DNA from: Leucobacter sp042726155
GTDB taxonomy: Bacteria > Actinomycetota > Actinomycetes > Actinomycetales > Microbacteriaceae
Direction: 5' to 3'
Length of the DNA stretch: 64,000 nucleotides
Assembly (NCBI RefSeq): GCF_042726155.1
Contig: NZ_JBHXHV010000001.1
Span: 1-64,000 of the forward strand
Part shown: piece after piece, positions 17,445-25,758 of the stretch
How positions within the stretch are numbered: position 1 is the first letter of the stretch
Layout of the letters: the number at the start of each line of letters is the position of its first letter
The notes under the pieces: generated by a model
What the model was told of the DNA's origin: nothing
What the model saw: only the letters and a program-made list of their open reading frames with translations
Database searches by the model: none
Position numbers and translations under genes: made by a program

Positions 17445-18811
17445 CGTGCGACCTCCGAAACCTCGCTGGCGCCCGCATTCGCGCCCTCGTCATTCGACCC
17501 AACCCTGCGCGTGAACATCATCGCCACGCCAGAGAGCAGCATGAATAGTGAGCCGGTGAGCACGGCCGCGACGCCGACCGAGATTCCGGCGGAGAGCATG
17601 ATCGCGAGCAGTGCCGAACCGGTGATGCCACCCACCGGCGCCATCACGTGGGCAACGTTGGTGCCCATTCCGCGGACGTGCGCCGGGAACGATTCGCCCA
17701 TGTAGTACAGCAGCGCCGCGTACGGGCCGGTCAAGAAGAACAGTGTGAGCGCGTACATCACGTAGATGAATCCGGTCTGGCTCGGCCCCATGAGCATGAT
17801 CAGGCTCATGATGCTGCCCAGCGTCCACCCCAGGATCACGGTCAGGCGGCGGCCGATCTTGTCGCCGATCCAGCCGTGGAAGACGTAGCCGACGAAACCG
17901 ACACCGTTCGCGAGCACGAGCACGAGCAGTGCGTTGTCGAACGAGATGCCCTTCGCCTCGACGAGCACCGTGGTGCCCAGCACCGAGAAGATCTGAATGC
18001 CGACCCAGTTGGCGAACCATGCGAGCGCGAGGGCGATCGTGTGCTTACGCAGGCCCGGCCCGAACACCTCGCGCAGGCCGCCGGAGCTCCCGACGTTCTC
18101 ATCGAGCTCGTGTTCTGCTGCGAGTGTCGCGGCACCGGCAGTATCGCCGGATTCGCGGCGGCGCTTGACCTCGCGCATGGCAGCGAACGTCGGCGATTCT
18201 GGCAACCGCGAGGCGAGCAGCACCACGACGATCGACAGCACGCCGGCGACGACGAAGCTCCATCGCCAGCCGATGATCGGGAGCAGCAGCGCCGACAGCC
18301 CAGCCGAGACGAGCGCGCCGATGGGCCACCCGCCCTGCACGAGCGCGTACATCAGCCCGCGGTTCTTGACCTTGCGGTAGATCTCGTTCAGGTAGACCGC
18401 GTTCACGACCTCCTCAGACATCGAGAAGCCAGAGAACGCCCGAATGATGATGAGGCTCGCCGCGCCGGCAGCGAGCCCGGTGAAGCCGGAGGCGACCGCG
18501 CCGCCAATCATCAGCAGAATGAGGGCGCGCTTGCGGCCGAGTCGGTCGAGGATCGTGCCGATCGACAGTGACACGACAAACACGCCAATGGTCGCGTAGG
18601 TGTTCACGGCGGCCATCTCGGCCGTCGTCCAGCCGAAGTCTTCAGCGATGACGGGAAGCAGGGTGCCGAACAGCGTGTAGTCGTAGACGGACGCGACCCA
18701 AGCGATGAAGCAGACGATCGACACCTGGGTGATGGTTGACTTGGTGATGACGACGTTCCACGGCTCGACGGAGTGCGTCGAGCCCGGTTTTGTCGTGGTG
18801 TTCTGAGACAT
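17441..18811 (-). CDS. MFS transporter (metabolite:H+ symporter type)
   Basis: A 456-residue carrier with 12 predicted membrane segments. The loop 2-3 motif GTILDRLGRKRAL and a large polar central loop (about residues 200-250, rich in Arg and Glu) are typical of the sugar/aromatic-acid MFS branch. The ATG at 18811 follows AGAGGAA; an in-frame ATG at 18829 is less well placed. It lies 43 bp after the cyclic imide hydrolase-like gene and overlaps the SDR gene. It probably imports the pathway substrate with protons, an inference from context. Confidence 0.9.
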   Translation of the reverse strand: MSQNTTTKPGSTHSVEPWNVVITKSTITQVSIVCFIAWVASVYDYTLFGTLLPVIAEDFGWTTAEMAAVNTYATIGVFVVSLSIGTILDRLGRKRALILLMIGGAVASGFTGLAAGAASLIIIRAFSGFSMSEEVVNAVYLNEIYRKVKNRGLMYALVQGGWPIGALVSAGLSALLLPIIGWRWSFVVAGVLSIVVVLLASRLPESPTFAAMREVKRRRESGDTAGAATLAAEHELDENVGSSGGLREVFGPGLRKHTIALALAWFANWVGIQIFSVLGTTVLVEAKGISFDNALLVLVLANGVGFVGYVFHGWIGDKIGRRLTVILGWTLGSIMSLIMLMGPSQTGFIYVMYALTLFFLTGPYAALLYYMGESFPAHVRGMGTNVAHVMAPVGGITGSALLAIMLSAGISVGVAAVLTGSLFMLLSGVAMMFTRRVGSNDEGANAGASEVSEVAR

Positions 18812-18854
18812 GGGTTCCTCTTCGAACAATCAGATCTGAGTAAACGGGCGAGCG

Positions 18855-19736
18855 CTAGGCGCGGGGAAAGCGGTGAGCAAAGTCGCGGGCGACGTCTTCC
18901 ATGAACATGAATTCCACGCCGTCATGCTGGCCGATGTGGTCGAGCAGCCGCTCGAGCATGAGCAGGTTCTGCGGGCGTCCGCTGACGTCGGGGTGAATGG
19001 TGATCGGGAACACTGCGTAGTCGAGCTCGCGGTACACCCAGTCGAACTGATCGCGCCACAGCGTCTCGACGTCGCGCGGGCTCACGAACCCGTGGCTGTT
19101 CGCGCTCCCCTTGATGAACATCATGGGCGGCAGGTCATCGAGGTACCAGCTCGCCGGAATCTCGATCAGGTCGGTCTCAACCCCGCGTTCGAGCGGCTTC
19201 ATCCACTCCTTCGCGGAGGCGGCGTCGTAGTTGATCTTCGTCCACGTGTCGCCGACGCGTACGTAGTACGGAGTGTGATCGTTGTGCATGAGCGAGTGGT
19301 CGTACAGGAATCCGCGTTCGAGCAAGATCTCGTTCGTGACCTTCGAGAACTCCCACCACGGTGCAACGTAGCCGACCGGGCGCTTTCCGGTGCGCGATTC
19401 GAACAGCTCGATGCAGTGATCGAGCACCTCGGTCTCTTGCTCGCGCGTCATCGCGATCGGATTCTCGTGGCTGTAGCCGTGCACGCCGACCTCGTGCCCC
19501 GCGGCGACGGTCGCCTCGAACTGCTCGGGGAAGGTCTCAATCGAGTGCCCCGGCCAGAACCAGGTCACCGGGATCTCGCGGTCTTGCGCGAGCTTCAGCA
19601 GCCGGGGCACGCCGACCTCGCCCGCGAACAGGCCGCGCGAGATATCTCCCGGCGAATCCTGGCCGCCGTAAGATCCGAGCCAGCCGCCGACTGCATCGAC
19701 GTCGATGCCGATGGACACCATGATCTTCTTTGACAT
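18855..19736 (-). CDS. cyclic imide hydrolase-like protein (polysaccharide deacetylase fold)
   Basis: A 293-residue protein of the NodB/polysaccharide-deacetylase fold. GIDVDAVGGW (about residues 10-19) supplies the metal aspartate. HGYSHENP (86-93) supplies the H-x3-H metal pair, and PPMMFIKGSANSHGF and IHPDVSGRP are the later motifs. It strongly resembles, from memory, the Pseudomonas cyclic imide hydrolase subgroup (WxGSxGGxDSPxDIxRGxFAGEVG), related to PuuE allantoinase, rather than carbohydrate deacetylases. Such enzymes open cyclic imides to half-amides. An asparaginase-like amidase gene lies immediately upstream, which would fit the next step. No signal peptide, so it acts in the cytoplasm. 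Confidence 0.85.
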   Translation of the reverse strand: MSKKIMVSIGIDVDAVGGWLGSYGGQDSPGDISRGLFAGEVGVPRLLKLAQDREIPVTWFWPGHSIETFPEQFEATVAAGHEVGVHGYSHENPIAMTREQETEVLDHCIELFESRTGKRPVGYVAPWWEFSKVTNEILLERGFLYDHSLMHNDHTPYYVRVGDTWTKINYDAASAKEWMKPLERGVETDLIEIPASWYLDDLPPMMFIKGSANSHGFVSPRDVETLWRDQFDWVYRELDYAVFPITIHPDVSGRPQNLLMLERLLDHIGQHDGVEFMFMEDVARDFAHRFPRA

Positions 19737-19798
19737 TGTGGTTCTCCTTGTGCGATTTCAGGTGAAAGGGATGGGGGTCTGGATCGGTCCCCGCGCCG

Positions 19799-20812
19799 CT
19801 ACGAGGCGTGGCGACCGAATCGGGTGCGAAGGTCGTGAACAGTGGTGAAGTCTGGCTGCGCGAGCAGGGTTGCGGCGAGCATGCGCGCCTGCGGAGCACT
19901 CAGCTCGCCCGCAGAGATCGCTCCGGCCCGCAAGAGATCGGCGCCACCGCCGTTGCCGTAGATCGGTGAGATCGGGCCGGCGGCGACCCGGCTGGCGAGC
20001 ACCACTGGCGTGCCCCGATCGGTCGCACGCGCGACCGCCTCGGCGAACCCGGGCGCGGCATTGCCGACGCCGGTGCCGACGAGCACGACGGCATCAGCGT
20101 GCGCCGCCGCGTGCTCGAACAGCGCGGGATCGGCGCCCGGGTAGCTCATCACCATCTCCACGCGCAGTCGATCGAATGCCGGATCAGCGGCGAGCGGAGC
20201 AGGTTCGCTGCGGGCCGTCGCGTGCACCGCGATGCCGCCCGCACTGCGACGAGCGAGGAGCACCCCGCCCGCGAACGGGTTCGGGTCGATGCTGTGCATT
20301 TTGCGCGTGCCACGCGCAGCGAGCAGATCACCGCCGAACGCGATGCCGACACCGGCGCCCCGCCCCGGCGACCCGGCCACGCCGGTTCCCCGAAGCTCGA
20401 CCGCCGCCGCGAACTCGATCGCGTCGCGCAGGTTCCGCGGGCCGTCGGGGGCAATGTTGTCGGCGGCGAACTGCGCTCCCGTGAACACGATCGGCGATCG
20501 CCCCGCGTAGTAGAGGGACGTGAGATACGCCGTTTCTTCCATCGTGTCGGTGCCGTGCGTCACAACGACGCCCGCGACGCCCGGCTCCGCGGCCGCGGCG
20601 GACGCCGCCTCGGCAATGTGGCGCATCTGCGCAAGGGACAGCTGGTAGCTGCCGACCGTCATGAGGTCGCGAATCTCGATGTCGTGAGGACCGGCGAGCC
20701 CGGCGACCAGGTCGCTGCCGGAGTGTGTCGCGACCGCGCCGCGACGAGGATCGCCGGTCGACGCGATGGTGCCGCCAGTACCGATAATAATGACCTTCGC
20801 CACGAATGACAC
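19799..20812 (-). CDS. asparaginase-family amidohydrolase
   Basis: A 337-residue asparaginase/glutaminase-family protein. IIGTGGTIAST holds the nucleophilic Thr15, and VVVTHGTDTMEETA holds the second catalytic Thr88-Asp89 pair. There is no signal peptide, so it is cytoplasmic. It is the first gene of a leftward operon with the cyclic imide hydrolase-like gene 62 bp downstream and faces the LacI regulator. It may deaminate asparagine, or a half-amide made from an imide; the second idea comes from context only. Confidence 0.92.
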   Translation of the reverse strand: MSFVAKVIIIGTGGTIASTGDPRRGAVATHSGSDLVAGLAGPHDIEIRDLMTVGSYQLSLAQMRHIAEAASAAAAEPGVAGVVVTHGTDTMEETAYLTSLYYAGRSPIVFTGAQFAADNIAPDGPRNLRDAIEFAAAVELRGTGVAGSPGRGAGVGIAFGGDLLAARGTRKMHSIDPNPFAGGVLLARRSAGGIAVHATARSEPAPLAADPAFDRLRVEMVMSYPGADPALFEHAAAHADAVVLVGTGVGNAAPGFAEAVARATDRGTPVVLASRVAAGPISPIYGNGGGADLLRAGAISAGELSAPQARMLAATLLAQPDFTTVHDLRTRFGRHAS

Positions 20813-20860
20813 TCCTTTGGGTGATTCGGATTCGAACCTTAGACGCTATTCTGCACGACA

Positions 20861-20896
20861 CAATCGATTGCCGCAAACGTGTGTCGCAAACGATTG
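20861..20896. promoter_or_regulatory. two LacI-type operators in the divergent promoter region
   Basis: Two centre-CG palindromes, caatcgattg (20861-20870, perfect) and caaacgattg (20887-20896, one mismatch), lie 26 bp apart. They are embedded in larger acacaatcg/cgattgtgt arms. LacI-family proteins favour such CG-centred sites. The sites lie between the asparaginase-like operon and the LacI gene and could control both. Confidence 0.65.
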
Positions 20897-21017
20897 TGTT
20901 ACGGATAGGTAAAGATCTCTCTGCGATCCTCATCTGATTCACTCGGCCGGGGATCGGTACTATTCAGACACGGATCCAGTTCGGTCTCCGCCCGCAATGC
21001 AGAATGAGGCTCCCCCG

Positions 21018-22025
21018 ATGCAATCGCCCCGACCTGTCACGCTGAAGGCGCTCGCCCAAGAGCTCGGCCTGAACGCGTCGACGGTGTCGCGAGTACTCAA
21101 GGATCCGACCGACGAAAGCGGGCGCTGGGCCTCCCCGGGCACGGCCGCGAGGATCCTCGAACTGGCTGATCAGCGCGGCTATCGTCGCAACCCTCACGCA
21201 GCGTCTCTCCGCACAGCGCGCTCGAACATGATCGGCGTGATCGTGCCGCGGCTGCAGGACTACGTGCTCGCGACTATCTACGAGGGAATCGACCAGGCGG
21301 CGAGCGCCCGCGGCTACTTCACGATGGTGTCGAACTCGCTCGACGACGAGGACGCGCGGCGCGTGAAGGTTGAGCGACTGCTTGAGCAGCGCGTCGACGG
21401 GCTCATTTTCGGAGACGCGCGATTCGATCAGATGTCGGTGTTCGAGGAGCTTGATCGCCGCGATTTTCCACACGTGCTCGTGAGTCGTCGCGTACCGAAT
21501 CAGGTCTCGGTCACCTGCGACGACGTGCGGGGCGGGCAGCTGATGGCCGATCACCTCTGGGATCAGGGCCGCCGCACGTTCGGCGTCATCGCCGGGCGCG
21601 CAGGTACCTCGACCTCGCACGACCGCACCGGCGGATTCGTCGACCGGCTGCGCGAGCGTGGCGTACCCGAGACAGACATTCGCGTCGTGCACGGCGGGTT
21701 TGACACGGCCGCGGGCCGCATCGCCGCCGACGAGTTGCTCTCTCGCGGTGACGCACCCGAGGCGATATTTGCGACCAACGACTTCGCCGCGATCGGCGCA
21801 CTGGGTGCGCTGCAGGCGCGCGGCATGCGGATCCCCGATGACGTCGCGCTCTGCGGCTACAACGACACCCCGCTTGCCGCGGGCGTGAATCTCACGAGCG
21901 TGGGGTCCCCGATGCACGAGATGGGAGTGCGCGGGCTGGAACTGCTGTGCGAGATGCTTGGCGGTGCGCGCCCCGAGAGCGAACTGTTGACCCCAACCTT
22001 GGTGATCCGAGCGAGCACGGCGTAG
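21018..22025 (+). CDS. LacI-family transcriptional regulator
   Basis: A 335-residue repressor. The helix-turn-helix VTLKALAQELGLNASTVSRVLKD is at the N-terminus, followed by the hinge-type GYRRNPHAASLRT and a periplasmic-binding-protein-like sensor domain (from MIGVIVPRL, about residue 70). I use the ATG at 21018 because GAGG precedes it; an ATG at 20997 would add seven residues. It is divergent from the asparaginase/imide hydrolase operon, with two matching operators between them, so it most likely represses that operon. The effector is unknown. Confidence 0.92.
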   Translation: MQSPRPVTLKALAQELGLNASTVSRVLKDPTDESGRWASPGTAARILELADQRGYRRNPHAASLRTARSNMIGVIVPRLQDYVLATIYEGIDQAASARGYFTMVSNSLDDEDARRVKVERLLEQRVDGLIFGDARFDQMSVFEELDRRDFPHVLVSRRVPNQVSVTCDDVRGGQLMADHLWDQGRRTFGVIAGRAGTSTSHDRTGGFVDRLRERGVPETDIRVVHGGFDTAAGRIAADELLSRGDAPEAIFATNDFAAIGALGALQARGMRIPDDVALCGYNDTPLAAGVNLTSVGSPMHEMGVRGLELLCEMLGGARPESELLTPTLVIRASTA

Positions 22026-22107
22026 GGCGCTCGCCTTCTACGCCTACCTCCCCCGACCCCCCAAACTCCCCTACCCCCTACCTCCCCACCCCCTACCCCG
22101 CGCTTCT

Positions 22108-22173
22108 CGCGAGCGGGGTAACTTTTGAGGGGTGTTGGTGGTGCGACACGCGCCACAAGTTACCCCGTTCGCC
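22108..22173. repeat. nested palindromic repeat, copy 3
   Basis: The arms 22108-22123 and 22158-22173 pair with a few mismatches around a 34-nt interior whose inner stem is gggtgt/acacgc (one mismatch). It lies between the convergent LacI and ABC ATPase genes and has the same C-rich left and G-rich right flanks. It is the most diverged copy in the arms. Confidence 0.88.
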
Positions 22174-22211
22174 CGGGGGGGGCGTGAGGGGGAGGGTGGA
22201 GTGGGCGGGGG

Positions 22212-22970
22212 CTACGGGGTCGGGAGGCGCGGGATCGCCGCGATCAGGCGCTGCGTGTAGGTTTCGCGCGGGGCTGCAAGCACGGACGCGGTGTCGCCCG
22301 CTTCAACCACGCGCCCGGCTTCAAGCACGACGGTGCGCTCGCACGTTGCCGCAACCGCGCCCAAGTCGTGCGACACCATCACCAGCGCGAGCCCGTGCTC
22401 GGCGCGCAACTCGTTCACGAGCTCAATCACCTGCGTACGCGTACTGACGTCGAGCGCGCTCACCGGTTCGTCGGCGATCAGCACGCGCGGCTGCACCACC
22501 GTCGCGCGCGCAATCGCGATGCGCTGCCGCTGCCCGCCAGAAAACTCGTGCGGATACCGCTCAGCCGCGTCCTCGGGGAGCCCCACCGACTCCAGTGCCT
22601 CGCGCACGCGCTGCCGCGCCTCTTCGCCGCGGGCGAGGCCGAGGGATTCGAGCGGTTCCGCGACGATGCGGTCCACGCGCTGCCGGGGGTCGAGCGACGA
22701 ATACGGGTCCTGAAACACCGCCTGCACGCCAGCCCGAAACCGACGCATCAGCGCGCGATCGCGTAGCCGCAGCGGTTCGCCGTCGAAGCGCACCTCGCCG
22801 CGCTGCGGGGATGCGAGCCCGAGCAGCAGCGCGAGCAGCGTCGACTTACCGGCACCTGATTCGCCGACGATACCGACCGACTCCCCGGCGCTCACCGCAA
22901 TATCGACGCCGCTGAGCGTGAGTCGTTTGCCGTACGAAAAGTCCACCCCGCGGGCCTCAAGCAGCGTCAT
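22212..22970 (-). CDS. oligopeptide-type ABC transporter ATP-binding protein (OppF/DppF-like)
   Basis: A 252-residue ATPase. Walker A is GESGAGKST (about residues 36-44), the Q-loop FQDPYSSLDPRQRV marks the OppF/DppF type, the signature is FSGGQRQRIAIA and Walker B is VLIADEPVSALD. It is the last gene of a six-gene operon and overlaps its partner ATPase by 4 bp. The protein is somewhat shorter than usual OppF because the C-terminal peptide-transporter extension is brief. It powers uptake of peptides or related compounds. Confidence 0.93.
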   Translation of the reverse strand: MTLLEARGVDFSYGKRLTLSGVDIAVSAGESVGIVGESGAGKSTLLALLLGLASPQRGEVRFDGEPLRLRDRALMRRFRAGVQAVFQDPYSSLDPRQRVDRIVAEPLESLGLARGEEARQRVREALESVGLPEDAAERYPHEFSGGQRQRIAIARATVVQPRVLIADEPVSALDVSTRTQVIELVNELRAEHGLALVMVSHDLGAVAATCERTVVLEAGRVVEAGDTASVLAAPRETYTQRLIAAIPRLPTP

Positions 22971-23803
22971 GGTCTCGGCTCCGTTTCGGGCGCTGAGCCG
23001 TCAAGCGCGCTGTCGAGCACGCGCGCGTGCGCGACCAGCTGCTCCGTATAGGGGTGGTGCGGCGAGCGCAGCAGCTCAAGCACGCTGCCCGATTCGACGA
23101 CGCGGCCGTGCTGCAGCACCAGCACTCGGTCGGTCATCTGCGAGACGACGGCGAGGTCGTGGCTCACGAAGAGCAGCCCCATGTTGCGCTCGGCGACGAG
23201 CCGATCGAGTAGCCCGAGCACCTCGGCCTGCACCGTGACATCGAGCGCGGTCGTGGGCTCGTCGGCGATGAGCAGTTTCGGCTGCGCCGCCAGGGCGATC
23301 GCAATTGCGACGCGCTGCCGCTGCCCACCCGATAGCTCGTGCGGAAACGAGCGCGCGAGCCGCGGTTCGTCGAGCCGCACCTCCGCGAGCGCCGCGCCCA
23401 CGGCGGTCTCAAGAGCCGCGCCCGAGAGCCCGCGGTGGCGGCGGATCGGCTCGGCGATCTGCCGCCCGACGCGCATCAGCGGATCGAGCGCGGTCAGCGG
23501 TTCCTGGAACACGATGCCCGCGACGGGACCCCGCAGCGGACGCAGCGCATCCTCGCTCGCGCCGATCGTTTCCACTCCGCCGAGCTGCACCGACCCTGCG
23601 GCGCGGAGGCCAACGGGAAGCAGGCCGGTTACGGCGAGGGAGGTCAACGATTTGCCGGATCCGGACTCGCCAATCAACCCCACACGCTGCCCAGCAGACA
23701 CCTCAAGATCGACCCCGTCAACGAGGGTTGCGTCGGCCGATTGCACCGTTAGGCCGCTGATGCGGAGCAGTGGCTCGCTCCTGTGCGGCAGCCGGTCACT
23801 CAT
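22967..23803 (-). CDS. oligopeptide-type ABC transporter ATP-binding protein (OppD/DppD-like)
   Basis: A 278-residue ATPase. Walker A is GESGSGKSL, the Q-loop is IVFQEPLTALDPLMRVG, the signature is LSGGQRQRVAIA, and Walker B is LLIADEPTTALD with the switch FVSHDLAVVSQM. GKSL in place of GKST is usual for OppD/DppD. It overlaps both neighbours by 4 bp (ATGA), so translation is coupled through the operon. It forms the ATPase pair with the downstream gene product. Confidence 0.93.
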   Translation of the reverse strand: MSDRLPHRSEPLLRISGLTVQSADATLVDGVDLEVSAGQRVGLIGESGSGKSLTSLAVTGLLPVGLRAAGSVQLGGVETIGASEDALRPLRGPVAGIVFQEPLTALDPLMRVGRQIAEPIRRHRGLSGAALETAVGAALAEVRLDEPRLARSFPHELSGGQRQRVAIAIALAAQPKLLIADEPTTALDVTVQAEVLGLLDRLVAERNMGLLFVSHDLAVVSQMTDRVLVLQHGRVVESGSVLELLRSPHHPYTEQLVAHARVLDSALDGSAPETEPRP

Positions 23804-24720
23804 GCGGACCTCCCCCGCCTGGTCGGATCGGTTGCGTCGCGCAGCCCGTCAGCGACGAAGTTCACGCCGAGCACCAGCACCACGAGGGCAATGCCGGGTG
23901 CGATCGCGCCGGCGGGTGCGGTGAGCACCGTGCCCTGCGCCTCCTGCAGCAGTCGCCCCCACGAAGCGTTGGGCGGGGGTGCGCCCAGGCCCAGGTACGA
24001 GAGGCTCGCCTCGGCGAGCACCGCCGCGCCGAACTGCAGTGCGAGTGTCACGGCGAGCGTCGGCGCCATGTTCGGAAGCAGGTGCCGCCGCACGATACCG
24101 AGCGTGCGCGTGCCGCTCGTGCGGGCAGCGATGACGTACTGCGATCCGACCGCGCGCTTCGCGAGGATGCGAGCCACGCGAGCGACGATCGCCGACATCG
24201 CGAGGCCAATCGCGAGAATGGCCGAGCCGAGCGATGGCGGTTGCAGGGCGACGATCAGCATCGCGGTGAGCAGCACTGGGAACGCAATTGCGACGTCAAT
24301 AAACGCCGAAATCGCGTCGTCGAGCCACGGTGCGGCGAGCGCGGCGATGAGGCCGATCGTGACGCCGAGCACGGCGGCAATAATGACCGACCCGGCCCCG
24401 ACCATGAGCGCGATCCGCGCGCCGACCATGAGCTGACTGAGCAGGTCGCGGCCGAGCTTGTCGGTGCCGAGCAGGTGCTCGGCGCTCGGGGGCGCGAGTC
24501 GCCCGCCCGTCGTGTCGTCGAGCGGAAACGGCAGCCAGACGAGCGAGACGAGCGCAGCGAGTACGACCAAACCGACGAGCACGATGCCAACGATCAGCGT
24601 GACGCTGCGGCGGGAACGCCGCGAGCCACGCCGCGAACTGCGCCGCGAGCTACTCTCCGAACCGCGCCGTGAGCCGCGATCGCGCGGTGCTCGCTCGCGA
24701 ATACCCGGTGTCGCGCTCAT
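23800..24720 (-). CDS. oligopeptide-type ABC transporter permease (OppC/DppC-like)
   Basis: A 306-residue permease. After an Arg/Ser-rich cytoplasmic N-terminus (about 40 residues, unusually basic) come six membrane segments. HLLGTDKLGRDLLSQLMVGARIAL is the OppC hallmark region, and the EAA loop AARTSGTRTLGIVRRHLLPN contacts the ATPase. The start at 24720 overlaps the stop of the preceding permease (ATGA); longer in-frame starts are not supported. It pairs with the OppB-like permease. Confidence 0.92.
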   Translation of the reverse strand: MSATPGIRERAPRDRGSRRGSESSSRRSSRRGSRRSRRSVTLIVGIVLVGLVVLAALVSLVWLPFPLDDTTGGRLAPPSAEHLLGTDKLGRDLLSQLMVGARIALMVGAGSVIIAAVLGVTIGLIAALAAPWLDDAISAFIDVAIAFPVLLTAMLIVALQPPSLGSAILAIGLAMSAIVARVARILAKRAVGSQYVIAARTSGTRTLGIVRRHLLPNMAPTLAVTLALQFGAAVLAEASLSYLGLGAPPPNASWGRLLQEAQGTVLTAPAGAIAPGIALVVLVLGVNFVADGLRDATDPTRRGRSA

Positions 24721-25679
24721 GCACCCACCCCCACTGACCGACGCAGCCGCGGGTCGACGACGCGCTGCACCACGTCTGCGGCAAAGCCGACGATCAGCAC
24801 GGCGAGCGTCGTGACCACGAGCACGCCCTGAATGGCGGCGAAATCGTGCCGGGAGATACCGTCGACGAGGTAACTGCCGAGACCCGGCAGCGCGAAGACG
24901 CTCTCGACGACCACGGCGCCGAGCAGTGTCGACGCGAGTTCGATCCCGAGCACCGAAATCACCGGCACGGCGCCGTTGCGTAGGCCGTGTCGCCACAGCG
25001 CCTCACCGAAGCCGGAACCGTGCGCGCGAGCGGTGCGCAGGTAGTCGCTCCCCAGCACGTCGAGCGTCGCCGAACGCACGTAGCGGGTGAGCGACGCTCC
25101 CATCACGCACGCGATGGCGAGCGCTGGCAAGACGAGCGAGGAGATTGCCCCCGCCGGATCAGCCCAATCGTCGATCGGGAATCCGCCCGTGGGGAACCAT
25201 CCGAGTACCAACCCGAAGATCCAGACGAGAATGATGCCGACCCAAAACACGGGCACCGCGATCCCGAGCTGCGCGACCCCGGAAAGCAGCACGCCGTACC
25301 AACGATCCGCCCGGACAGCCGCGGTGACGCCCGCTAGCAATGCTCCGACCACCGCGATGACGAACGCGAAGAGTGTGAGCGGGATGGTCACGACGAGGCG
25401 CGCCGCGACTTCGTCGCCGACCGCCACGCCCGTGATCAGCGAGTCGCCGAGGTCGAATCGCAGCATCTGCGCGACCCAGCTGCCGAACTGCGCGAGCAGC
25501 GGCTGATCGGATCCGACCTGGGCGCGCGCAGCCTCGACCTGCTCGGGCGTCGCGTTCACAGACAGCAGCGCGTTCGCGGGATCTCCGGGCAGCAGTCGCA
25601 GCAGGATGAAAATCAGCACCATCGCTATGGCGAACGAGCCCAGCAAGAGGAGGCCGCGCCGGATCACGTATCCGAGCAT
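24717..25679 (-). CDS. oligopeptide-type ABC transporter permease (OppB/DppB-like)
   Basis: A 320-residue permease with six membrane segments. The N-terminus LGYVIRRGLLLLGSF and the segment FILLRLLPGDPANALL are characteristic of OppB/DppB. The EAA loop is ARAHGSGFGEALWRHGLRN. It follows the binding-protein gene by 79 bp; that gap contains imperfect repeats of GCG-rich sequence but no clear terminator. It forms the membrane pore with the OppC-like protein. Confidence 0.92.
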   Translation of the reverse strand: MLGYVIRRGLLLLGSFAIAMVLIFILLRLLPGDPANALLSVNATPEQVEAARAQVGSDQPLLAQFGSWVAQMLRFDLGDSLITGVAVGDEVAARLVVTIPLTLFAFVIAVVGALLAGVTAAVRADRWYGVLLSGVAQLGIAVPVFWVGIILVWIFGLVLGWFPTGGFPIDDWADPAGAISSLVLPALAIACVMGASLTRYVRSATLDVLGSDYLRTARAHGSGFGEALWRHGLRNGAVPVISVLGIELASTLLGAVVVESVFALPGLGSYLVDGISRHDFAAIQGVLVVTTLAVLIVGFAADVVQRVVDPRLRRSVGVGA

Positions 25680-25758
25680 CGGCCCTCCCCTCCTGCGACT
25701 GCGCTGATCACGCGTTGTGCGTCGTTTACGCGTGGTGCGCGCGGTTCACGCGCCGTGA

